This document shows, one piece after another, positions 51,618 through 61,900 of a stretch of DNA of 64,000 nucleotides. This stretch comes from Nymphaea colorata (taxonomy: Eukaryota > Streptophyta > Magnoliopsida > Nymphaeales > Nymphaeaceae): the NCBI RefSeq assembly GCF_008831285.2, contig NC_045142.1, positions 24,627,876 to 24,691,875 on the forward strand, given 5' to 3'. Under the pieces are notes generated by a model, which was not told the origin of the DNA, ran no database searches, and saw only the letters and a program-made list of their open reading frames with translations. The translations under genes and the position numbers were made by a program. Each line of letters starts with the position of its first letter. Positions within the stretch are counted from its first letter, which is position 1.

Positions 51618-52087
51618 TGCAGAAAAAAAAGAAAGCCTACCTTATATTATTTTTATTTGATCCTTGACTTGAAGGAGGAATTTAACCAACCAATCTTTCA
51701 CTCTTTCATCATTCTATTGTGGACCCCTTTTATGACAGCATATATATCTTATAATTGCCCAAGTGCTTATCTAATACATGCATGCATTATTAGGCATGCT
51801 TTGGCTTTTCTATCTTGGGGATCTGATCTGAGCTAAAATATTGTTTCTTAATAAAGGAAAAAATAATATTAATAATAATAAAAGTAGTTGGTGGGTATGA
51901 GTTGTTGCAAGTTGAACTGTCATTTCATCCTTCTCTCCAATTATGTGTGATTGGTTTCGCTTTCACTTATCCTTGCATGTTACTCCTTTATTGTTCTCCA
52001 TCCTCCAATCTCTTTAGTATGCCAATTAGCCCAGAAATAATAAAAAAATTCGCAGAAGTGCCTTGTTTTTTCAATGATAGTTATATA

Positions 52088-52092
<5 letters not shown>

Positions 52093-52123
<31 letters not shown>

Positions 52124-52126
52124 TAT
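52093..52126. repeat. (TATG)n microsatellite
   Basis: About eight tetranucleotide units following a short TA run. Confidence 0.93.
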
Positions 52127-52599
52127 CCAAAAAAATTAACTAGAGTTAAATTAACTAGAGTTACCATTAACTCAAGGTGGGTTAATGAGCATAGTAGTCA
52201 AAATGTCCTCGAGATAGTTTTAAGTGACTTAATTAACTAAGCAGTTATAGTTATTATTTATTTTTTTTATTGCCAAGATTTTATTCAAATCATGTTCTAC
52301 CCAAGGCTGGGGTTAAAAGAAGAGGAAAAAAAAGAAGATGCTTTTGGTTTTTATATAGTACAATCATTCCTTCCACTTTAAATATTTGAACTCCAAGGGC
52401 ATGTGCGTTGCACAAGCAACCTCACAAAAAAAAAAATGAAATGTCCAACAAAAGGAATTCCACCTAGCACATTTTCCACCAAACACCTTTCCTTCTTCGT
52501 CACATAGGCATCTTGTTTTGATGATTTCTTCTTCTTCTTCCTTTTGTTCTTCCTTTTGCTATTATTGACTACTATATATTATAAATAAAAGATTTAAAG

Positions 52600-52690
52600 A
52601 GGCGTAGCATAGTTGGTTAGTTTCAATGATGCACAAACAATGCATCCTCGGTTTTATTCCTGTGTAGATGTTATTCTTTTGGATGGTAGG
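52600..52690 (+). repeat. SINE-like tRNA-derived unit
   Basis: aggcgtagcatagttggtta fits a tRNA 5' end with an A box, and cggttttattcc at 52649-52660 fits a B box (GGTTCGATTCC-like). They are about 45 bp apart, as in tRNAs. The following tgtagatgttattcttttgg also occurs, slightly altered, next to the inverted units at 15997-16195. No clover-leaf tRNA can be folded with confidence, so I call a SINE head and not a tRNA gene. Confidence 0.55.
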
Positions 52691-52824
52691 TGGAGGATAT
52701 ATATATATATATATATATATTCCTTCCCTTGTCCGATTGTGTCATAGCAAAGGGTTTTCCTCGTATGACACATCACAACCTTAAACCACTACCATTCTTA
52801 CAAATCATGATTCTTTTAAAGAAT

Positions 52825-53050
52825 AAACTAGGCTTGGGGGCTGGATAAAATTTTAAAAATACATTTTTAATATAAAATAATATATAAATTTAATCAATTG
52901 TAATAATATATATATCAATAAAATAATATTAAATGTATCTTATCAGGATAAATCAGGCTTAATCGAGCCAAACCGGCCACATTCTGATGCCTACTAATTT
53001 TCTGACATGAGTCAGGCCTGGTACCTGGCCCGATGCTCTGGCTTAAAATA
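52825..53050. repeat. Third AT-core repeat with GC-rich ends
   Basis: aggcttgggggctgg, then about 110 bp of AT-rich sequence, then aatcgagccaaaccggccac and caggcctggtacctggcccg. This matches the organisation of the repeats at 25240-25485 and 25845-26030. Confidence 0.4.
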
Positions 53051-53721
53051 AACACCTCATTCGGTCTATATGTGTGTGTGTGCGCAGGCATGTATGTGTG
53101 AGCCATCCAAACAACTCAATTAATAGTTCACAATATCATATTTAAAATTTACATTTTTCAAATAATAAATAAGAAAAATTCTGGCCTAGCAATTTATTTG
53201 ACACAAATTCAAACGCTTGGAAAAAACCAGCTTTAACGTGATTTTAACTTGGTTTAATATATAGATGTGTTCACATTTAAATACAAATGATCATATCTAA
53301 AGTGTTCCAATAGGTTAATAAAAAAACAAACCGAATTTCCCTCTCTGTCTGCATGTGGGCATGTCCATAACCAAAGGAAATTTCAACAACCAGATATGTT
53401 ATGTTTCTTTTACATTCAACAAAAAAATTGACCGAACTAAAGTCGTTTGTACATTGTAATCAAGTTCACCGCTGACTTTAATATTTATTAAGAAAGATAT
53501 ATAAAAAAAACTATAATATAAAAGATATTTCTTACTAAATAGATAATGGAGCGCATATATAAGTATGGATGAAGATGCGGCAGATGAAAGACAAAGGTTA
53601 GGTAGACATTTTTGGAAGCGTGTGCCGTGTGGAGGGGAAGTAGGTTGGTCGCCAACATGTCTAGCGTGGGGCACCATGTTTCCATGTTTTCTACCTTTTC
53701 AAGAAATAATCTCATGCACAA

Positions 53722-53723
<2 letters not shown>

Positions 53724-53802
<79 letters not shown>
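53724..53802. repeat. Compound (TC)n-(TA)n microsatellite, about 79 bp
   Basis: A TC run of about 30 bp passes directly into a TA run of about 48 bp. A GA run follows shortly after, at about 53845-53865. Confidence 0.96.
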
Positions 53803-53806
<4 letters not shown>

Positions 53807-54249
53807 CATTAACAAGCGATCAAATGACTAAAATAATTCGTTGTAGAGAGAGAGAGAGAGAGAGAAAGTAGTGTCTCCTGCACTCTTTGCGGCGTGCCCA
53901 TCAAAATCATTGGAACAAGTGATCAAACGATGAAAATAGTTTTACCAAGTTTTATTTAAGGAATAAGAACCTTTCAAATACATCATTTGAAAAGGCTAAA
54001 ATATATAAATTCAATTTTAAGATGATGAAAAAATCGATGGCTCGCTATGCATCGACTTTGCTAAGTAAAAGAAAATGGTTTTATTTTCAAGAAACATGGT
54101 CTAAATGCATGATTCGTAACAAGAAGACCATGTTTATTCTCTTTGCAAATAGTCCAAAACTAAGTCGAGCATGCAATAAGGTGGGTTCCTACCTGTTTAG
54201 TAGCTGGCTTCTTGCATGTTTATAATTTCTTCCCAAGGTTGTTTGCAGA

Positions 54250-54740
54250 TACATAGCATTGCTGGTGGAGCTGATGGTGTGTGAGTAAACAAGTCTGCAG
54301 TTCAATTCTCATGGATGGTAATACCAAGCTGAAGGTGCACCATATCTTCACTAGGCTCGACGCGACTCTAAGCCCTTAAGGTACGAAGAAAAAGGTAGGT
54401 TTCGGCCTTCATCCGATACCAACTGCAACTTGGTCTAAAACTGATCTAAACGCCAAACATGGCAGGCGACGGAACTTGGTGTACCTAGGACGGCCCGTGA
54501 CTAATAGGCGGCCAGTTGCTGATTCAAATTCCATGAATTCAGTCTCTTGCTCTTGCTGATGCTTTCTATAACCCCCAAGGGTAAGGAGGTGGCCTTTGGG
54601 GTTTTACACTCTTTGGGTCAGCTCAAGCGTGTGTTCCCTAAGCAAACTCCAAAACACCCTAAGACTTAGTGCACTTAAGAGGGACAGCAGTTGGTAGGCG
54701 GCTAACCACTGGTTCAAGTTCCATAGGAATACCAGCCTTG
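54250..54740 (+). repeat. Cluster of three SINE-like tRNA-derived heads
   Basis: Three A-box/B-box-like pairs follow each other: gctggtggagctgatgg with cagttcaattctcatgg (about 54259-54315); ttggtgtacctagg with gctgattcaaattccat (about 54475-54535); and agttggtaggcggctaacca with ggttcaagttcc (about 54688-54722). The last two are close relatives. The cluster directly precedes the 54-bp minisatellite. Confidence 0.45.
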
Positions 54741-54762
54741 GGGGTTTTATACTGGATTTTAA

Positions 54763-54966
54763 AACCAAGCTTCATTCAAATATGATCAGTCAAGCACCTT
54801 TTGCAGAATGAAAATCAACCAAGCTTCATTCAAATATGATCAGTCAAGCACCTTTTGCAGAATGAAAATCAACCAAGCTTCATTCAAATATGATCAGTCA
54901 AGCACCTTTTGCAGAATGAAAATCAACCAAGCTTCATTCAAATATGATCAGTCAAGCACCTTTTGC
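54763..54966. repeat. 54-bp minisatellite, about 3.8 copies
   Basis: Units start at 54763, 54817, 54871 and 54925, each beginning aaccaagcttcattcaaata, with period exactly 54 bp. The complete units appear identical, and the last breaks off after ttttgc. The identity points to recent amplification. In one forward frame the unit is free of stops (18 codons), but no gene context supports translation. Confidence 0.96.
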
Positions 54967-55489
54967 TGAATGGTTCACGAGTTTGGTAGTTGGGATCCGG
55001 TAAAAGCCTATGCAAAGACGTGTAGAAACCGTCTTCAAATCTCAATGTTTTACGTTGTATTGACCAAACTGTATACATGGTTGATTTAACAGAAATCTTA
55101 TTAAACAGGGAAAATCGTCCATGGATACAACAATTTTAAAAATTATGGATGGGAATATGGCAAAGTGTGCGTGTGTGTGTGTGTGCAAAATATCACAAAA
55201 AATGCAAAACAGGTGAGAAAAATGTGAAACAGGTGAAAAATATATTATGGATAATTAAAAATGTGTGTATATGCTTTTGTAGCATTTTAAAAATGTCAAA
55301 TTTTGGTTATTTAGACAAAATACTTCTGCATCTGGAAAACGCAATTCTAAGCTTCACTTTCATCAATTTCACCATCTAGATCTACGCGGTTTGGCTAAAA
55401 CAACCAAAAACGTTGAGACTTAAAAAGCGTTTACATAGCCTATTCTAAGCTTTCATTGGAGCCCCTCCCAAACCTAGGCAGCTCTAACT

Positions 55490-55956
55490 TGTTTAACAGA
55501 ATAGCAGCCAAAAAAAAAAACAATTGTGTGAACAAGCAATAACTCGAGGAAAGGCAGAAATATCATAGATTCCAAAGACATGCACTCATACCTGATAATT
55601 CAATTTGACTTGATAATTTTTACACTGCTCCCGGGAATAAAATGTGATTGTGACTTCATCCTCTGTACAATTGAGACAAAGAAAAGAAGGTTCATGGAAC
55701 TCCCCTAGAAATTTACAGAAACAGGTAACCAGAAGGGCACATGAACCGTCTCCAAATTCCTAAATATATAAAGCTTGTATCTGTTTTCTAGATTACATGG
55801 GAAATTATTTCCAAACATGCATTTCAAGCCAACTTCTGAACCTGCAGTAACACTTCAGAAGAATTGATTACGCGTAGAAACTTTTGAAAGACGGAATATC
55901 CCGCAAAGAGCCGCTCCACATAATGACATTGATTGTCAGTTCCACGCTGTGTACAA
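55490..55956 (-). other. Probable 3' UTR of the PUB62-like gene
   Basis: AT-rich sequence after the stop codon. A short stretch at about 55606-55670 reads as a peptide-like segment between AG and GT on the minus strand, but it follows the stop and has no partner exon. I treat it as untranslated. Confidence 0.45.
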
Positions 55957-58900
55957 TTAGAGCCAGCTGGGAACCACAGCTTTAGTTGACATGCCATTGG
56001 AGAGGGGTCGAACGCCAAATTTTGACAAAGAACGATATTGCAATTTAACACTTTCTGCATTATCAAGTGTCTTAACTACATACCTGCACCATGAATAGGT
56101 CAAAAGAGAAAGATGAGAATAAGTCCACAGATCTTCAGAAACAGAAAAAACAAAAATTCAACCTACTAAGCAATCATATGGTTGTTCTACAGTCTAGGAG
56201 CTGTCACTCTTTGATGCCATGCAGTAGCACAGCTAGAAAATATAAATTGAGCACCGGTGAGCAGGTCGAAATCCAGGATAAGCAGAGCGGAAGAGACTAC
56301 AGGGAACTCATAGATTTCCTTTTTTCTCCTGGAATTCTGCACTGGATGAAAAGAGATTGAGGTGTGGTGATGCAAGGAGCCCAAAGCCGTGATCAAGTTG
56401 GGACTGTGTCACATGGGTGATTTTAAATGGCTGCCGCACTCATGTCGCACCCATGTTGACACTGGTGCTGGTGTTGGTGCCTCTACAACACAGCACATTC
56501 GGTTCGGTCAGCCGAACCGGGTCAAAATTGACCATTTTAAATGTCCACATAACTAAATTATCTTTAATACAAAAAATTTACACATAAATATAAATAAATA
56601 AGTCTACTAAACAGTTAAAATAACTATGTAACAAATGATTTATATACATATATACACACACATATATACACACACTCGCCGCACCCGCACCTAATTTTTT
56701 TTGAAAAATTGCCACATCAGCACCCACACCCAGGGGCGGAGCCAAGATTTTTTTTAGGGACAGGCCAACCCATCCGTGGGTCGGGCCAATAGAAGCGACG
56801 GTAGGGCCAAGAGGAGCGACGGGTCGGGCCAAACTAAAAAAAATTGATTTTTTACATATAAAAAAAAAAAAAAATTTCTGGGCTCACCCGAGCCATGGCC
56901 CGGGCGGCACCCCCCCTCCCCTCCCTCCGCCCCTGCCCACACCCCGCACTCAGGTGACATAGAGTTGAGATTGTTAACTTATGTATAATAGATACAATGT
57001 ATATTCTGTGGGTAATGGTCCGCAAGTGGTGACACAAAGGTCCACTCCTTAAATTCTACAAAACACTTGTAAGTTTCAACTATGTTGTGCACATGGGTGC
57101 AACTAGTGCATGCGCACATGCATGAAAATTTAGCTACTAAAGATGTGCTACAGCATCATGTAAGAATCAAAACCCACGTGTAATGAAGCATCAAATTTTG
57201 GAAATAATATTATGCTGGAAACTGGAATAACACGGTGTCCTACCAATGCTTTCTTCAGCAATTATGTCATTTGAAGGATCACAAAAACACTTTTACTTTT
57301 TCTGGACTAGTTCCGACAGTAAACAAAGGATATGGTGGAAAATAAGTGGGGTACTGAAAGCTGACCAGACAAGAACAATGAATTGAACATAAGAGAAAAT
57401 AAAGAATTAGATGCCCAAAGATGTGAAATTTCATGATTAACTAACCACCCATTTAAGCATTGAGATGTTACAACAGCCTCTCGTCCAAAAAAACGTTCTG
57501 GTGTCCTCTTGTTTCCCTAAAGAAATTTATCAAGAAAAACTGTTTTCAAATGTTCACAAAAGTAACTATTAACTAGTAATAATGATAACAAACAACGGTC
57601 AAACCTTAATAACGACTTGATCCCCAACAACAAATGGAAACATAGCACTTCTGCCTCTTGAACCGTCTGCTGAAAGCAGGACACCGAAATTACCCTTTTC
57701 CTGCAAATGTCAATAAATGACAAACTACAAGAAAAAGGTGCAAAACTTTGAATCCAAGAACAAGAATAGCCTGAACAAGATTTTACCAAGGTTCTCTTGG
57801 ATGAACTTGTGATAATCAGCATCTTAAAAGCAAATAATGTTTATGAAATAAAACTAAATATTTAGATGACCCAAAAGGCTAGATCAACAACCAACACAGA
57901 GAGGTCACACAATTGAGTTTTTCAACAAATTTCACAGTTTTGCCCATGAAACATCAAATTCATGGGCTTCCACTACAAACATCCTCATTTCCTTTGCTTG
58001 CAACCAATCTAACACCCATTTTCCCTCCACAACCCACATATGCAAACATAGAGATTAGAGAGTCATTATTGGTTTTCTCTTTTAGGTAAGCTTTGATGTG
58101 TTTGTGTTATCTTAGTTATTTATAAATGCTTTGACTTTGTTCAAGAGGTCCTTTTGTAAGAGAAATCATAATATTTATTTACCTGGTCAACTTTCTACAT
58201 GAAGCCTTTGACAAGAAAATTTTACATAGAACATATTATTCCATTCCAACTCGATAGTAAATTCTAAATGCACAAAAAAGTAGTTTAATATCTCTGACAT
58301 GTAGAGGCGACAATATGGCTACACATAAATTTTTAATATGTTCTCATTTAAATTCTCTTTTGGACAGGAAAAATGGAAGAGATGTCGTCTGTGACTCTGT
58401 AGTAGTTCTGTCATCATCTCATGCTCACAAGGAGAAGACTGGAAGGCTCATGTTTCAGGACAATGAAAATAAAAGAACATTTAAAGCCTGTGACATGCTC
58501 TTTTATAAAAGGATATATTTTTCTGGCACAGTACATAGAAATCAGTGCCACAAAAAACACATTTTTTAAAAAAAAAAACGTGATAAATTAAATTGTTGTT
58601 TAACACTTTAAAAAAACGCATTTTTTTAAACGTTAAAAACGTTTTTTTGCGTTTTTTTTACTTTTTTCATTTTTCAATGCCAAACAGTTTTTTTTTCAAT
58701 TTCTGTTTTATATTTGTGGCAAATCTAGTTATCTTTTGATGTTTGTGTTATTAGTTTTTTTATTTTCCACCATTTTTAGTTTTTCTTTAAAAAATTTTAC
58801 TGTATTTTTCCCGTTCTTCCTTTTTTTTTCAAGTTCACCGTATTATACCCGAGAAAAACGTCGCCGTTTATAACTCCGAAACGTTATTTCTTATTTGTGA

Positions 58901-61900
58901 CTATGATAGAAATAAATATCTACATGAGAGATGAGGCAAATGAAGACCCTGTGACAAAGCAAGAAAGAATTTTTTGCAGGATGATAGGGAGTTTGAGCGG
59001 GGTCAGATGTGTGAGAACAACACACGCCTTGCAGAACCAAAGATTTCCGGCAAAAACAAGAAACACCAAGATAACTATAGTTGTCCCATAAAAACAAATG
59101 GCTGGACACATGATAAGGAAAAAACAAAAGCTTTTTAGCTATCTACCCTTTCGATAGCACGCTTAAATCAGTTCTTCCATCTGAGAGGTGTTCAAACTGC
59201 TACCGAGGTGTTGTGGACAATGAATACAAGTAATACAATAGTACTAAAGAGAAAATGGATATTTGATAAATAGTGTACCTCTCAAAAATTTACAAATTAC
59301 TTTCCTTCAAAGAAGGGTCTAGCATATGAAATAATTACTCAAGTTGGAAAATTCTTGAATATACCTAAAGGATGACAACCTGTGAATGAAATACCGAAGT
59401 AATTAGATTTTTGGACCAGGTGGAACTTATGGATGAAACTAAAGCATAAGAAAGAGTGTTTATGTGAAGTGACAAATTTGGACATTTCTACTCTCTTATC
59501 TCTCTAAGGAGGTTTTTTGCACTTGGAAATGGAAATCCAACCCATGAGTGGAATACTGACGTAGTTGGGCTTTTGGACCAGGTGGAACTTATGGAGTTCA
59601 TGCAGATGAAGCTAAAGCATAATAAAGAGTGTTTATATGAGGTGACAAATTCAGACATTTTTACTCTCTATCTCATTGAGGTTTTTTTCACTTGAAATGG
59701 GGATTCTTCAAAAAGATTCCTATGAGTTTCAAAATTCAAACCCCTATGACAAGATCGCATGGGGTCACTAGAAAATGCAAATATGCAATGAAACTTGAAA
59801 AAAGAATGCAGACAGCCAGTCACTGTCTGATATTTATGGAAGAATTCAGAGAAATCCAAGAACTTGTTTGGATCGAAGAGAAATGTTCATAGTCTTGATG
59901 CAAAATCATGACAATGAGAGCACTATAGGATGCTCTTTCAAAGGGGACATTAGATTGATGCCAAAAAAGGTTGAGCAAATCAAGCTTCCAAAGGTCAGTG
60001 AGCACAACAATGGGGACTTGTTTTCTAATGACTCCAGGTCACCAGTCGTAGATTTCACTTTTGCCAAATAATTGCACATCAAAAAAAAAATCAACAAGAT
60101 CGAAAGGAAAACTATCCCAGCTAATTGAGTGCTAAAGATCAGTGTTTTGTTCTTTTCAATAGTTCACAATAACATTGATCCATGACAATGAGACCACTAT
60201 AGATGGTCTCTCAAAAGGGATATTAGATTTGAGTGCCTAAAAAAGGGGACCAAATTAGCCTATTCCAAGGTCAGTATGCACAAAATATGGCAATGATTAT
60301 TTCTTGAAATTGATTTTTGTTTTTTTGTTTGCTGAAAAAATGAATATACCAAAAAAATCAACAAGATCAAAACTATATAGTCCCAGCTAATTCAGTGCTA
60401 AAGATCAGGGTTTTGTTCTTTTCAATAGTTCACAATAACATTGATTGAGCATGAAAATGCAAGATGCTTCTTACTGGGCTATGAACACCTCCTTCTATGT
60501 TAATTGCTTGAATGCTTGTAGAGTACATGTCTCTACTAGTTTTGCCACTTTCATTTTGACTTCTTATTTTTCTTGAAGCTTCTTCTTAAGTCACAAGTCA
60601 ATCACTGGTCCTGCCTAGGACGGGAAGACTTCTAGGTGATGAAGCTCGACACCTTTGACCATATAAGAAAAAAAAATCTTTGGAACATGATATTGATGAA
60701 TAAAATTTGAAGACAAGTGATGCAAATAAAGAATTAAGGGAAACCTGTTCAAATCTTTCCCTTCTTCTTTTAGATGATTTGGATAATTGTAACTCTTCTT
60801 CATGCCGAAATGCCTCAACTACAGTACGAAGTGCTGCACAAACTTGAGGAAATTAGCAAGGCAATTTTTAAATTATTTTATCAAAGATGCAATTGCACTG
60901 AACCTTAGGCTCAAAGAAGTGAATATAGAATCATTCAAGAAGGAAAAATCTTATCAGTCTATTTTATTCCCCGTTCTGCAAGTCTCCACAACATTCTTCC
61001 TCCATATGTATAGGATATTAGGACCTTCTGTCAGTTGTCAGTTAGTAAAATTTATGGCTACTAACCAATATATAACAAATCGACCCCAATGACAGCTGAC
61101 TCAGCTCACTGCAGATATCTTAAAGAATGTTCTCTGAGTATCAAGTTTCACTGGAAAAATAGTTAGTATTACTTATGGCCATCCATCCATCTACAGCAAG
61201 ACAATTTTTGCCATCACCACCAAAAGTTGAAGAAAAATTACAAAAGGTAACACCAGGAATAATCACGCTAGATCCATAAGCAGTCAAGTTTATTATGTCT
61301 CTGTTCAGTACAGAATATCCGAAATCAGAACAGAATACATGTTCAACCAGTAAACTGATGAATTGCAGCAAATGTCAAAGACGGTAAGCTATTTACAGTT
61401 TTACACAGAAGGATTATTGATGATGATCTAGCAGTACATCAGTAAAATATTTTCACTGACTAAAAATGCTAGATTCAACATTTAAATAAAATGGAAGTGA
61501 AAAAAAGTTACAACAATAAACAAAAGAAGCACAAACCAATCTCAATGTAGACAGAAAGATCTTAAATGGCACTAGCATAATATTAATATCAGGTCTTTAC
61601 ATGTACTAATAAGTAACATGAGTTCTTCCATGTTCTTACAAAGATTTGGTGCCATGGAATCAGCAGAAATAGATTGTCCACATGAATAGCAAGCTTGCTG
61701 CACAAGCACCAAAAAAATGTTGGGACACCAAGCTCAATTGAAATTGTGAGAAAAATGACAGAAATACTTGGAATCAGGCAATGTTCCAATACAATAACTA
61801 AAGAAAATAAAGGATGAAAGATATGGAACAAACGCTTCTTTTACTTTCCACCTCATAACATAAACAGCATTAGGAAGATAAAACTGACCAAATGACTTTT

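Larger units (their letters stand above)
46199..55490. other. Gene-free interval between VAL and the PUB62-like gene
   Basis: The first few hundred bases are GC-richer and probably hold the VAL leader and promoter. The rest has no supported gene. It contains a long-inverted-repeat element, SINE-like heads, CAGGGGCGGAGC-family MITEs, an ATT and a TATG microsatellite, a compound TC/TA tract, a 23-bp duplication (gctaactgaatgaactttac, at 47543 and 47566) and a 54-bp minisatellite. Open frames are short and unrecognised. Confidence 0.65.

Noticed and set aside
52600..52672. tRNA gene
   Set aside because: The A- and B-box-like motifs are present, but I could not form an acceptor stem and anticodon arm, and the sequence recurs as a diverged family. 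A SINE head fits better.
53565..53831. Plus-strand open frame beginning MDEDAADERQRLGRHFWK
   Set aside because: The first 45 codons look protein-like, but the rest is translation of TC/TA microsatellite, with no recognised homologue and no splice partner.
55606..55672. Minus-strand exon-like segment (EDEVTITFYSREQCKNYQ) between AG and GT
   Set aside because: It lies after the PUB62-like stop codon with no matching partner exon. Most likely chance within the 3' UTR.
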